From Marivita sp. (GTDB taxonomy: Bacteria; Pseudomonadota; Alphaproteobacteria; Rhodobacterales; Rhodobacteraceae), in NCBI RefSeq assembly GCF_022763305.1, contig NZ_JALEGT010000079.1, forward strand, positions 62,001 to 126,000: a stretch of 64,000 nt of DNA, read 5' to 3'. The first letter of the stretch is position 1; each line of letters begins with the position of its first letter. The notes under the pieces are model-generated. The model had not been told where the DNA came from, did no database searches, and was given only the letters and a program-made list of their open reading frames with translations. A program made the translations under genes and the position numbers. Below are positions 55,619-64,000 of the stretch, piece by piece.

Positions 55619-57248
55619 AGGCCTTGATCTCGGCCCCGTTGGGCAGTTTGAAGTCCTGAGTGCGTTCAGCCGAGCGTTCTTTCATCTGCGCCTTGACCGC
55701 CTCGCGGCGTTCCTTGGCGGCCGCGGCCTTGTCGGCAGAGGCCTCCCAATCCTCCATCTGCGCCTCGGCGATGGTGCGGCTGTCGTCGAAATGGAAGTCG
55801 AGCTTGTTCTTCGATTGCGGCCCGGTATAGCCCACCTTGCCCAGATCGTAGAAGGTGCGCCCCACACCCGCCTTGAGGAAGGCATAGAGACAGCCCAGCA
55901 GGTACCGCCGCCGGAACCCGGTGCCGCGCCACGGATAGTGGAACAGCGCTTTTTTCATGTAGAACCGGCGGTAGTTGTTCATCACGCCATCGAGCAATTC
56001 CCCTCGCTCCATCGCGGCTGGTTTCATGATGGGTGTCACAAAGTTATATCGACTGAAATCAAAGACTTCTACCTGGTCCTTCAATTCCTGGAACAAGGGC
56101 GTGAAAGGCCACGGCGTGTACATGGACCAGTTGGCGAGGTCCGGCTGCCAGTCCCACGCCATCTGGTAGGTCTCTTCCAGCGTCTCAGGCGTTTCGTTGT
56201 CGAGCCCCACGATGAACTGCGCCTCGACCAGGATGTCGGCCTCGCGCAGCAAGCGGATCGCAGTCTTGTTCTCGTCGACCTTGGTTTCCTTGTTGAAGAT
56301 GTCGAGCTTCATCTGCGCGGCGGCCTCGGTGCCAAGCGACACGTGCACCAGCCCCGCCTTGCGGTAGAACTTGAGCAGATCGCGGTCGCGGTAGATGTCG
56401 GTCACGCGGGTGTTGATGCCCCATTTGACCCGGTCCGGCAGGCCCCGGTCGATCAGCTCCTGACAGAAGGCGACGAATTTCTTCTTGTTGATGGTGGGTT
56501 CCTCGTCGGCAAGGATGAAAAAGCCGACGCCGTGATTTTCGACCAGATCCTCGATCTCGTCGACCACGTCCTTCGGATCGCGCACGCGGTAGTCGCGCCA
56601 GAATTTCCACTGGGAACAGAAGGAACAGGTGAAGGGACAGCCGCGCGCGAGGTTGGGGATCGCCACGCGCGTCCCCAGCGGAATGTAGATGTATTTCGAC
56701 CACTCCAGAACGGTCCAGTCGGGTTTGATCTTGGACAGGTCCTTGACCGTGCTCGCCGCCGGGGTCGCGACGATCTGGTCGCCCTCCATGAAGGCCAGAC
56801 CCTTGATCTTGTGCTTGTCCGCAGGCCAACGCCCGTCCTCGATGGCGAGCATCAGTTCGGTGCAGATCTCCTCGCCTTCGCCGCGCACGATCACGTCGAC
56901 CCAGGGCGCTTCCGACAGGACCTGCTTGTACATGAAGGTCGCGTGGACCCCGCCCAGCATCCGCACGGCGTTGGGGACCACCTCGCTTGCAACCTTGAGC
57001 ACGTCCTCGGCGCGGTAGATCGACGGGGTGATCGCGGTCACACCCACCACGTCGGGGTCCAGCTCTTCCATGCGTTTGGCGAGATCGGCATCCGACACGT
57101 TGTCGGTCATGGCGTCGATGAAGTGGATGTCGTCAAATCCCGCCTGCCGCAGATGGCCCGACAGATACGCCACCCAAGCCGGCGGCCAGGTGCCCGCGAT
57201 CTCGGCCCCGCCGGAGCGGTAGTTGGGATGGACAAACAAAATGCGCAT
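55584..57248 (-). CDS. bchE: Mg-protoporphyrin IX monomethyl ester oxidative cyclase, anaerobic (radical SAM, B12)
   Basis: The 554-residue protein has an N-terminal B12-binding fold ([33 protein letters not shown]) and the radical SAM motif CPFTCSFC with Cys204, Cys208 and Cys211. Segments [33 protein letters not shown] and [23 protein letters not shown] are typical of BchE. It forms the fifth ring of bacteriochlorophyll without oxygen. It starts at ATG 57248. The rest of the photosynthesis cluster (bchXYZ, bchP, crt, puf, puh) is absent from the window. Confidence 0.95.
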   Translation of the reverse strand: MRILFVHPNYRSGGAEIAGTWPPAWVAYLSGHLRQAGFDDIHFIDAMTDNVSDADLAKRMEELDPDVVGVTAITPSIYRAEDVLKVASEVVPNAVRMLGGVHATFMYKQVLSEAPWVDVIVRGEGEEICTELMLAIEDGRWPADKHKIKGLAFMEGDQIVATPAASTVKDLSKIKPDWTVLEWSKYIYIPLGTRVAIPNLARGCPFTCSFCSQWKFWRDYRVRDPKDVVDEIEDLVENHGVGFFILADEEPTINKKKFVAFCQELIDRGLPDRVKWGINTRVTDIYRDRDLLKFYRKAGLVHVSLGTEAAAQMKLDIFNKETKVDENKTAIRLLREADILVEAQFIVGLDNETPETLEETYQMAWDWQPDLANWSMYTPWPFTPLFQELKDQVEVFDFSRYNFVTPIMKPAAMERGELLDGVMNNYRRFYMKKALFHYPWRGTGFRRRYLLGCLYAFLKAGVGRTFYDLGKVGYTGPQSKNKLDFHFDDSRTIAEAQMEDWEASADKAAAAKERREAVKAQMKERSAERTQDFKLPNGAEIKACGGGSQQMEDV

Positions 57249-57266
57249 GGCGACTCTCCCCGTGTG

Positions 57267-57317
57267 TGTAAACTTATATTGACAGTTTATTTGTCCGCTT
57301 TGATTGACATAGATCAA
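57267..57317 (-). promoter_or_regulatory. Two PpsR-type boxes and an FNR-type box upstream of bchE
   Basis: TGT-N12-ACA, the PpsR/CrtJ consensus, occurs at 57267-57284 and again at 57292-57309, seven bases apart. TTGACATAGATCAA at 57304-57317 matches the FNR/FnrL consensus TTGAT-N4-ATCAA at nine of ten defined bases and overlaps the second PpsR box. A TATAAG in the first box on the minus strand could be a -10 element. In Rhodobacter FnrL and PpsR control bchE, and this arrangement predicts the same oxygen control here. Confidence 0.78.
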
Positions 57318-57387
57318 AATGCCCTGACCTCTTTTCCGCAGCGCCCGCTGTGCTAGCCTTGGCCCGAACAAGGAGGGAGGTTCTCAG

Positions 57388-58080
57388 ATGAACATCATAT
57401 GGCTTGGGCACGGATCGTTCCGGATCGAGATCGGCGATCAGGTGCTGCTGATCGACCCGTGGCTTAACGGCAACCCGATGATGGAGGGGCAGGACAAGGA
57501 CGCGGCGATTGCGGGCGCAACGCATTTCCTTGTGACCCATGGGCACGGCGATCACACCGCGGATGTTGTGGCGCTGTCACAGAAAACCGGGGCGCCGGTC
57601 TCTGGGATGGTGGAACTGGCGCAACACCTGTTTGCGCTTGGAGCACATCAAGGGCACGCGTTCAACAAGGGGGGCACGATCACGCTGGGCAATGTCGCGG
57701 TGACACTGGTGCCGGCATCGCATTCCTCCTCAATGGAGATCGATGGCGACAAGCGCTACATGGGCATGGAAACCGGCTTCATCCTGCGCGGTGACGGCAA
57801 GACGCTCTACTTCTCAGGCGATACGTCGATCATGGCCGACATGGACTGGATCGGGGATTGCTACAAACCCGACATCGGCATCCTGTCGGCGGGCGGCTAT
57901 TACACCATGGATATGGCCGGTGTGGCCTATGCCGCGAAGCGGTATTTCGACTTCAAGACGCTGATCCCCTGCCACTACCGGACGTTCCCGGCGCTGGAGC
58001 AATCCGCCGAAGGGTTGATCCGCGCGCTTCCGGACGTCGATGTGATCGAGCCGCAGGTGATGCAGGCGATCACGGTCTGA
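57388..58080 (+). CDS. Metallo-beta-lactamase fold hydrolase (UPF0173/UlaG-like)
   Basis: The 230-residue protein MNIIWLGHGSFRIEIGDQVLLIDPWLNGNPMM has the metal-binding motif THGHGDHT (His51, His53, Asp55, His56), then PASHSSSMEIDGDKRYMGMETGF and LYFSGDTSIMADMDWI. It belongs to the UlaG/YtkL-like group of metal-dependent hydrolases (UPF0173). It is divergent from bchE, sharing the 139-base gap with the PpsR and FNR boxes, so its expression may respond to oxygen too. The substrate is unknown. Confidence 0.85.
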   Translation: MNIIWLGHGSFRIEIGDQVLLIDPWLNGNPMMEGQDKDAAIAGATHFLVTHGHGDHTADVVALSQKTGAPVSGMVELAQHLFALGAHQGHAFNKGGTITLGNVAVTLVPASHSSSMEIDGDKRYMGMETGFILRGDGKTLYFSGDTSIMADMDWIGDCYKPDIGILSAGGYYTMDMAGVAYAAKRYFDFKTLIPCHYRTFPALEQSAEGLIRALPDVDVIEPQVMQAITV

Positions 58081-58084
58081 ACTG

Positions 58085-58152
58085 GCGGCAAGCCCGTTCG
58101 AACGGGCTTGCCGCATTTTCCAAAATGCGGGAAAGGCCCTTCGAAGGGCCTT
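58085..58152. repeat. Three adjacent palindromes between convergent genes
   Basis: A 30-base perfect palindrome with TTCGAA at its centre (58085-58114), a palindrome CCGCATTTT-CC-AAAATGCGG at 58111-58130, and a 20-base palindrome AAGGCCCTTCGAAGGGCCTT at 58133-58152 lie between the hydrolase stop (58080) and the metY stop (58158). Their centres are 21 and 22 bp apart. They can form hairpins in both transcripts and are probably a bidirectional terminator, though they have no T-runs. Confidence 0.75.
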
Positions 58153-58157
58153 CCGCC

Positions 58158-59447
58158 TCACTTGGCCGCGTTCAGCGCCTGGTTCAGATCCGCGATCAGG
58201 TCCGCCGGGTCTTCGATCCCGATGGAAATCCGCACCACGCTCGGACCCGCACCCGCCGCTTCCTGCTGCTCGGGGGTCAACTGACGGTGTGTGGTCGAGG
58301 CCGAATGGATCACGAGGCTGCGCGTGTCGCCAAGGTTCGCCACGTGGCTGAAGATCTGCAGGGCATCGACAAACTTGATGCAGGACTCGTATCCACCCTT
58401 CAGCCGCACAGTGAAAAGGCCGCCTGCCCCGTTCGGGCAAATCCGTGCCACCCGGTCGTTATAGGGCGAGGACGGCAGACCCGCATAGGTCACAGCCTCG
58501 ACCGCCTCATGCGTTTCGAGCCCGCTTGCCACTTCCATCGCGTTCGCGACATGCTTCTGCATGCGCAGGGACAGGGTCTCGATCCCCATCAGCGTGTAAT
58601 GCGCCGCCTGCGGGTTCAGCGTCATGCCCAGATCGCGCAGACCGATGGCGATGCCGTGGAAGGTAAAGGCCAGCGGGCCGAAGGTCTCGTGGAACTTGAG
58701 GCCGTGATAGGCGGGCTCGGGCGCGCTCAGCGACGGGAACTTGTCATTGGCGGACCAGTCAAACTTGCCGCTGTCCACCACGACGCCACCGGTCACGGTG
58801 CCATTGCCGGTAAGGTATTTGGTCATCGAGTGCACGACCAATGTCGCGCCATGTTCGATCGGGCGGCAGAGGTATGGCGTGGCCGAGGTGTTGTCCACGA
58901 TGAGCGGGATACCCGCCGCATCGGAAATCGCCGAGATCGCGTCGAGATCTGTGATGTAGCCACCGGGGTTGGCGATGGATTCGCAGAACACCGCGCGGGT
59001 GTCGTCGTTGATCGCGGCCTTGACCGCGTCGAGATCGTCGAAATCGACAAAGGTCGCCGACCAGCCGAAGCGTTTGATCGTCTGGCTGAATTGGGTGATC
59101 GTGCCGCCGTAAAGACGTGTCGAGGCGACGATGTTCTTGCCCGGCCCCATCAGTGGGAAGAGCGCCATGATCTGTGCCGCGTGGCCTGAGGAACAGCAGA
59201 CCGCGCCGACACCGCCCTCAAGCGTCGCCATGCGTTCCTGCAACGCGGCCACGGTCGGGTTGGTCAGGCGGGAATAGATGTAGCCCACTTCCTGCAGGTT
59301 GAAGAGCGCCGCCGCGTGATCGGCATCCCGGAACACGTAAGCGGTCGTCTGGTAGATCGGCACCTGCCGCGCGCCAGTGGCCGGATCGGGCCGTGCGCCA
59401 GCATGGATTTGAAGCGTGTCGAAACCGTAGCTCGGTCCGTCTGTCAT
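58158..59447 (-). CDS. metY: O-acetylhomoserine aminocarboxypropyltransferase (MetY-like)
   Basis: The 429-residue PLP enzyme has the Cys/Met-metabolism pattern GYIYSRLTNPTVAALQERMATLEGG, SSGHAAQIMALFPLMGPGKNIVAS and IPLIVDNTSATPYLCRPIEHGATLVVHSMTKYLTGNGTVTGG, with Lys210 as the Schiff base lysine. It makes homocysteine from O-acetylhomoserine and sulfide in the transsulfuration-independent route. A candidate structured leader (59473-59523) precedes it. Confidence 0.93.
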   Translation of the reverse strand: MTDGPSYGFDTLQIHAGARPDPATGARQVPIYQTTAYVFRDADHAAALFNLQEVGYIYSRLTNPTVAALQERMATLEGGVGAVCCSSGHAAQIMALFPLMGPGKNIVASTRLYGGTITQFSQTIKRFGWSATFVDFDDLDAVKAAINDDTRAVFCESIANPGGYITDLDAISAISDAAGIPLIVDNTSATPYLCRPIEHGATLVVHSMTKYLTGNGTVTGGVVVDSGKFDWSANDKFPSLSAPEPAYHGLKFHETFGPLAFTFHGIAIGLRDLGMTLNPQAAHYTLMGIETLSLRMQKHVANAMEVASGLETHEAVEAVTYAGLPSSPYNDRVARICPNGAGGLFTVRLKGGYESCIKFVDALQIFSHVANLGDTRSLVIHSASTTHRQLTPEQQEAAGAGPSVVRISIGIEDPADLIADLNQALNAAK

Positions 59448-59467
59448 GGTTCTCTCCCCTTGGAACT

Positions 59468-59523
59468 ACTTGGTTGCGCACAGGATTAGGGCAACACCGT
59501 GCGGCTCACAACTGTTGGGTTGC
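59468..59523 (-). promoter_or_regulatory. Candidate structured leader (pseudoknot) of metY
   Basis: Just upstream of the metY ribosome site, CGCAC (59503-59499) pairs with GTGCG (59481-59477), and GTTG in the loop (59495-59492) can pair with CAAC (59476-59473), an H-type pseudoknot. The same loop bases can instead pair with an upstream GCAAC (59523-59519). SAM-II and SAM/SAH riboswitches are pseudoknots before met genes, but the conserved bases of those families are not visible here. Confidence 0.3.
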
Positions 59524-59672
59524 TCGAAAGGACATTGGCCCGGCATGTGGCGAAGGATCGAAGAACGGCGTTTCGATTTCCGACGCTGGTGCAAAACTCT
59601 GTCCCGCGACCTTGCAGAGCAGGCGCATTCTGCGACACAAGGAAGGCCAACCAGACAGGAGCCCGCACCGCC

Positions 59673-60662
59673 ATGACGCTTCCCGAGACCATGACCGCTG
59701 TCGAGATCACCACCCATGGCGGACCCGAGGTCCTGCAGCCCGTGACCGTTCCCGTGCCGACACCCAAGGCGGGGGAAATCCTGATCAAGGTCGCCTATGC
59801 CGGGGTCAACCGCCCCGACGCGCTGCAACGTGCGGGCCTCTATAACCCGCCGCCCGATGCCTCGCCCCTGCCCGGGCTCGAGGCCGCTGGAACCGTGGCG
59901 GCGGTTGGCCCCGGTGTTGCGCGCTGGAGCGTGGGCGATGCCGTGACGGCCCTGCTGCCCGGTGGCGGCTATGCGGAGTATGTCACCACCCATGCCGACC
60001 ACGCCCTGCCGGTGCCCGAGGGCATGCCGATGGATCAGGCAGCCGCCCTCTGCGAGACGTTTTTTACCGTTTGGTCAAATGTCTTCCGACGCGGTGGATT
60101 GAAGGCCGGAGAGCGGCTCCTCGTGCATGGCGGATCGAGCGGCATTGGCACCACCGCGATCCAACTGGCGCATTTACGCGGCGCACGGGTGTTCACGACC
60201 GCCGGGTCGGCGGACAAGTGCAACGCCTGTCTGGCACTGGGGGCCGAGGCGGCGTGGAATTACCGCGAGGTGGATTTCGTCGATGCGATGCGCGCGATGG
60301 GCGGTGCGGATGTGATCCTCGACATGGTCGGCGGCGATTACCTGCCGCGCAACGTCAAGGCGCTGGCCGATGATGGTCGGCTGGTGCAGATCGCGTTCCT
60401 GCAAGGCCCGAAGGTCGAGATGAATTTCACCCAGATGATGACTCGGCGGCTGACCCTCACGGGATCGACCCTGCGGCCCCAGTCCGTTGCCGCCAAGGCC
60501 GCTATTGCACGCGATCTGGAGGCCGAGGTCTGGCCGCATCTGGCGTCTAGCCGCATCGCCCCGGTGATGGACAGCGCGTTTGCGCTGGCGGATGCGGCAC
60601 AAGCCCATGCGCGGATGGAAGGGTCGACCCATATCGGGAAGATCGTGCTGACGGTCGGCTGA
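59673..60662 (+). CDS. NAD(P)H quinone oxidoreductase (zinc-independent MDR family)
   Basis: The 329-residue protein starts at ATG 59673 (MTLPETMTAVEITTHGGPEVLQPVTVPVP). The MDR fold is seen in PKAGEILIKVAYAGVNRPDALQRAGLYNPPPDASPLPGLEAAGTVAAVG and in the nucleotide site RLLVHGGSSGIGTTAIQLAHLRGARVFTTAGSADKC. It lacks the zinc ligands of alcohol dehydrogenases and is close to QOR/PIG3-like enzymes. It is divergent from metY and ends two bases before a palindrome cluster. Confidence 0.9.
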   Translation: MTLPETMTAVEITTHGGPEVLQPVTVPVPTPKAGEILIKVAYAGVNRPDALQRAGLYNPPPDASPLPGLEAAGTVAAVGPGVARWSVGDAVTALLPGGGYAEYVTTHADHALPVPEGMPMDQAAALCETFFTVWSNVFRRGGLKAGERLLVHGGSSGIGTTAIQLAHLRGARVFTTAGSADKCNACLALGAEAAWNYREVDFVDAMRAMGGADVILDMVGGDYLPRNVKALADDGRLVQIAFLQGPKVEMNFTQMMTRRLTLTGSTLRPQSVAAKAAIARDLEAEVWPHLASSRIAPVMDSAFALADAAQAHARMEGSTHIGKIVLTVG

Positions 60663-60663
60663 C

Positions 60664-60717
60664 GCGAAGAGCTTTCGAAAGCTCTTCGCCACGGGCTGAA
60701 GCCGCGTCGACGCGGCT
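60664..60717. repeat. Paired palindromes between qor and glpK
   Basis: A 26-base perfect palindrome centred on TTCGAA occupies 60664-60689, and AGCCGCGTCGACGCGGCT lies at 60700-60717. The second shares the CGCGTCGACGCG core with units 2 and 3 of the array at 16785-17024. Centres are 32 bp apart, 21 plus one helical turn. From glpK the order is stop (60719), GTCGAC palindrome, second palindrome. Confidence 0.75.
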
Positions 60718-60718
60718 C

Positions 60719-62209
60719 TTACCCCGCAAACCCGATGGTTGCCTCGATGGCGCGCTTCCACGCACCATATCTCCGGTCCCGGGCCTCTGACGGCATGTCC
60801 GGCTCGAACCGGGCATCCACCGCCCATTGCGCGGCGAAGGCCTCCATGTCGGGCAGAACGCCTGCCTTGTAGCCTGCAAGCCACGCCGCCCCCATCGCGG
60901 TGGTTTCCAGCACCTTGGGTCTCTCGACGGGCGCGTCGATGATGTCTGACAGGAATTGCATCGTCCAGTCGGACGCGCTCATGCCGCCATCGACGCGCAG
61001 GGCGGTTTCGGATTGACCGGACCAGTCCGCCTTCATCGCCTCCAAGAGATCGCGGGTCTGGTATCCGACGCTTTCCAATGCCGCGCGCGCGAATTCCTCA
61101 GGGCCGGAATTGCGGGTCAGGCCGAAGATTGCGCCGCGGCATTCGGCGTTCCAGTAGGGTGCGCCGAGGCCTGTAAAGGCCGGAACAAGCACCACGTCCT
61201 GCGTGTCGTCGGCTTTCTCTGCCAAGGGCTGGGTCTCTTTCGCCTCTCGGATGATCTTGAGGCCGTCGCGCAGCCATTGCACCACCGCGCCCGCGATGAA
61301 GATCGACCCTTCGAGCGCGTAGGTCGGTTTGCCGTCCAACTGGTAGGCGATGGTCGTCAGAAGCCGGTTGGTCGAGGTCACCGGCGTGTCGCCCGTGTTC
61401 AGAAGCGCAAAACAGCCCGTGCCATAGGTGGATTTCAGCATCCCCGGCTTGAAGCACGCCTGCCCCACGGTCGCCGCCTGCTGGTCGCCCGCGATGCCGC
61501 AGATCGGGATGGCGCGGCCAAAGAGGTCGGGGCGGGTTTCGCCGAAATCGGCGGCGCAGTCCTTGACCTCGGGCAGCAGCGACATCGGGATCCCCAGCTT
61601 GTCGCAGATGGTCTTGGACCAGCGGCCTTTGCGGATGTCATAGAGCATGGTGCGGGCAGCGTTGGTGGCGTCGGTGACATGCACCTTGCCCCCCGTCAGG
61701 TTCCAGACAAGCCACGTATCCACAGTGCCGAAGGCCAGCTCGCCCGCCTCGGCCCGCGCGCGCACGCCGTCCACATTGTCGAGGATCCAAGCCAGTTTCG
61801 TGCCGCTGAAATACGGGTCCAGCAGCAGGCCGGTGCGGTCGGTCACGACGTCTTCGAAGCCTTCGGACTTGAGGCGCTTGCAGTGATCGGAGGTGCGACG
61901 GTCCTGCCAGACGATGGCGTTGAACACCGGCTTGCCGGTGACGCGGTCCCAGACCAGCGTGGTTTCGCGCTGGTTGGTGATGCCGATGGCGGCAATCTCG
62001 TCGGCCCCGACCGGGGCCTTCTCGATCGCGGCGCGGCAGGTGGCGGCAGTTGTGGACCAGAGGTCGGACGGGTCATGTTCGACCCAACCGCTTTGCGGGT
62101 AGTGCTGGGTGAATTCCTCCTGCGCCGAGGCGACAACGGTCAGGCTGGTGTCGAACAGAATGGCACGGGTCGAGGTGGTGCCCTGATCAATGGCAAGGAT
62201 ATGGGTCAT
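60719..62209 (-). CDS. glpK: Glycerol kinase
   Basis: The 496-residue protein starts at ATG 62209 ([20 protein letters not shown]), with the FGGY phosphate loop at residues 8-15. Further family landmarks are [66 protein letters not shown] and [32 protein letters not shown]. It phosphorylates glycerol to glycerol 3-phosphate. It lies 121 bases downstream of glpD on the same strand. Confidence 0.96.
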   Translation of the reverse strand: MTHILAIDQGTTSTRAILFDTSLTVVASAQEEFTQHYPQSGWVEHDPSDLWSTTAATCRAAIEKAPVGADEIAAIGITNQRETTLVWDRVTGKPVFNAIVWQDRRTSDHCKRLKSEGFEDVVTDRTGLLLDPYFSGTKLAWILDNVDGVRARAEAGELAFGTVDTWLVWNLTGGKVHVTDATNAARTMLYDIRKGRWSKTICDKLGIPMSLLPEVKDCAADFGETRPDLFGRAIPICGIAGDQQAATVGQACFKPGMLKSTYGTGCFALLNTGDTPVTSTNRLLTTIAYQLDGKPTYALEGSIFIAGAVVQWLRDGLKIIREAKETQPLAEKADDTQDVVLVPAFTGLGAPYWNAECRGAIFGLTRNSGPEEFARAALESVGYQTRDLLEAMKADWSGQSETALRVDGGMSASDWTMQFLSDIIDAPVERPKVLETTAMGAAWLAGYKAGVLPDMEAFAAQWAVDARFEPDMPSEARDRRYGAWKRAIEATIGFAG

Positions 62210-62330
62210 GTGCGGCGGGCCTCCCTGGTGGTCCTGTCCCCCGGTTTCGTCCGGGAGATCGTCTGTCTGATGTCGGATCGCCCCATTCAACGGCATGGCG
62301 CGCCGGGGTCAAGCCCGGCCTCGGACGGCG

Positions 62331-63926
62331 TCATTCGGCGGCGTTGCGGCACGGCACGCGATGCGCGGCCATCCAGCGATCCAGGGCCGCGATCTGATCG
62401 GCGGTCAGACGCAGGCCGAGCTTGGTGCGGCGCCAGACGACGTCTTCGGCGGTGCGGGCGTATTCCTGCTCCATGAGCCAGCGCACTTCCGCCTCGGTCA
62501 GGGTGGCGCCGAATGCGCGGCCGAGGTCCTCGACAGCCCGCGCGTCACCAAGAACGGATGTGGCTTCCGTGCCGTAGGCGCGCACGAGGCGACGGGCCCA
62601 GACCGGACCGAGGAAGGGATAGGCGTCCTGCAGATCGGCCACGAGCCTGTCGAACCGCGCGACCGGGAAATCCCCGCCGGGCAAGGGCACACCTGCGGTC
62701 CAGGGAACCTTCACGTCCGATAGATGCTGCGCGATCTTGTCCAGCGCACTTTCCGCCAACCTGCGATAGGTCGTGATCTTGCCGCCAAAGATGTTGAGCA
62801 CGGGCGCGCCGCCTGCCGTATCGACCTTGAGCGTGTAGTCGCGGGTGGCCGCTGTCGCGCTGGTGGCGCCGTCATCATAGAGCGGGCGCACCCCGGAATA
62901 GGTCCAGACCACATCTGCATCGGTCAGGTCCTGCTTGAAATAGCGGTTTGCAAAATCGAGCAGATAGGCCTGCTCTTTCGGCGTGCAGACGGGCGTGTTG
63001 GATGGATCGTCATGTTCGGCATCTGTGGTGCCGATCAGGGTGAAATCGGTCTCGTAGGGGATGGCAAAGATGATGCGTCCATCGGTGCCCTGAAAGAAGT
63101 AGCACTTGCCGTGATCGTAAAGCTTGCGCGTCACGATATGCGACCCGCGCACAAGGCGGACGCCTTCCTTTGAATTGAGCCGGGCCTTGGTCTGGATGAT
63201 GTCCCCCACCCAGGGGCCACCGGCATTCACCAGCATCCGGGCCTGATGGGTGCGGGTTTCTCCTTTTTCGGTATTTTGCGTTTCGATGCGCCAGAGATCG
63301 CCTTCCCGGCTGGCCGACAGCACCTTGGTCCGCGTCAGGATCGTCGCACCGCGTGACTCGGCATCGCGCGCATTGAGCACGACGAGGCGGGAGTCCTCGA
63401 CCCAGCAATCGGAGTATTCATAAGCCTTGGCAAAGCGATCCTGAAGCGGCGCGCCTTCCGGCGTGCCCGCAAGCGACAGGGTGGATGTGCCCGGAAGAAT
63501 GTCCCTCCCCCCCAGAATGTCATACAGGAAAAGACCCAGTCGGATCAGCCAAGCCGGCCGGCGCCCCTTCATCCACGGCATCACACGGCTGAGCAGGCGC
63601 GAGGTCGGCGTTTCGCTTTCGAAGCGCATATCCGGATGATAGGGTAGAACAAAACGCATCGGCCAGCTGATATGCGGCATCGCCTTGAGCAGCACCTCGC
63701 GTTCGATCAGTGCCTCGCGAACAAGGCGGAACTCGAAATATTCGAGATAGCGCAACCCGCCATGAAAGAGCTTGGTCGAGGCCGAGGACGTTGCAGAGGC
63801 AAGGTCGTTCATCTCGGCGAGGGTGACGGACAGGCCGCGCCCGGCCGCATCGCGCGCGATGCCGCATCCGTTGATGCCGCCACCGATAATGAAGAGGTCC
63901 GTCGGTTCGCTCTGCTGGTCAACCAT
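62331..63926 (-). CDS. glpD: Glycerol-3-phosphate dehydrogenase, FAD-dependent
   Basis: The 531-residue protein has the FAD fold GGGINGCG at residues 15-22, with NDLASATSSASTKLFHGGLRYLEYFEFRLVREALIEREVLLKAMPHI, typical of aerobic GlpD. SYSGVRPLYDD- and ADIFGGKITTYRRLAESALDKI-like segments follow (TYSGVRPLYDDGATSATAATRDYTL and NIFGGKITTYRRLAE). It oxidises glycerol 3-phosphate to DHAP at the inner membrane. Start ATG 63926 has a ribosome site AAAGG nine bases upstream. The gene is complete in the window. Confidence 0.95.
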   Translation of the reverse strand: MVDQQSEPTDLFIIGGGINGCGIARDAAGRGLSVTLAEMNDLASATSSASTKLFHGGLRYLEYFEFRLVREALIEREVLLKAMPHISWPMRFVLPYHPDMRFESETPTSRLLSRVMPWMKGRRPAWLIRLGLFLYDILGGRDILPGTSTLSLAGTPEGAPLQDRFAKAYEYSDCWVEDSRLVVLNARDAESRGATILTRTKVLSASREGDLWRIETQNTEKGETRTHQARMLVNAGGPWVGDIIQTKARLNSKEGVRLVRGSHIVTRKLYDHGKCYFFQGTDGRIIFAIPYETDFTLIGTTDAEHDDPSNTPVCTPKEQAYLLDFANRYFKQDLTDADVVWTYSGVRPLYDDGATSATAATRDYTLKVDTAGGAPVLNIFGGKITTYRRLAESALDKIAQHLSDVKVPWTAGVPLPGGDFPVARFDRLVADLQDAYPFLGPVWARRLVRAYGTEATSVLGDARAVEDLGRAFGATLTEAEVRWLMEQEYARTAEDVVWRRTKLGLRLTADQIAALDRWMAAHRVPCRNAAE

Positions 63927-64000
63927 GCTGCACATCCTTTCCCGACCGGAGGAAACCCGGGCGCCTGTATGCGCCCTTGGACCCCGATCAGGCAAGGCGA

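Overview
The window reads as a chromosomal segment of a high-GC, marine-type alphaproteobacterium of the Rhodobacteraceae (Roseobacter group). The evidence is a gene transfer agent (GTA) cluster of the Rhodobacter capsulatus type, a PccR-type propionyl-CoA regulator with TTTGCAAA boxes, and bchE/bchJ with PpsR-like and FNR-like boxes. The bacteriochlorophyll genes suggest an aerobic anoxygenic phototroph. The genus cannot be named from the sequence alone. I saw no tRNA or rRNA gene, no insertion sequence and no cas gene.

Layout. 1-13220 (minus): GTA structural cluster from g1 (small terminase) to g15 (host-contact protein, cut by the left edge), with most junctions overlapping by 4-8 bases. 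13466-17835 (minus): TauE-like exporter, mltG, fabF, a tandem array of paired palindromes, and a glycosyltransferase-like gene. 18042-22182 (plus): rsgA, then a three-gene operon of TetR regulator, PaaK-like ligase and crotonase. 22346-34137: a peptide and amino acid uptake and breakdown block (two tandem M20 amidohydrolases, an FAD amine oxidase, an ArgE-like deacylase, an EEP-family lipoprotein, and a dipeptide-type ABC transporter whose ATPase gene is divergent from its binding protein and permeases). 34344-38675: YedE-like sulfur transporter, a secreted protein, an EEP hydrolase, DjlA-like chaperone, GNAT and VOC proteins.

38753-50221: propionyl-CoA assimilation. scpA (methylmalonyl-CoA mutase), pccA and pccB lie on the minus strand with small Rhodobacteraceae-type genes between them, including a 48-residue lipoprotein at 44697-44843. 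An MFS gene and pccR diverge from pccB. TTTGCAAA/TGCAAA boxes sit in both the pccB-MFS and the MFS-pccR gaps. 50315-53476: AmpD-like amidase, Excalibur lipoprotein, gatA, gatC. 53617-57248: HWE-type sensor kinase, bchJ and bchE. 57388-64000: a beta-lactamase-fold hydrolase, metY, a quinone oxidoreductase, glpK and glpD.

The least expected signal is a family of composite palindromes in 3' intergenic regions. One palindrome, GTTTCCGTCAACGGAAAC, is paired with a second, arm-variable one built around GCGTCGACGC, and the two dyad centres lie 21 bp apart. There are four tandem units with a 66-67 bp period at 16785-17024 and single copies at 38699-38741 and 50228-50267. Related palindrome clusters lie at 58085-58152 and 60664-60717.
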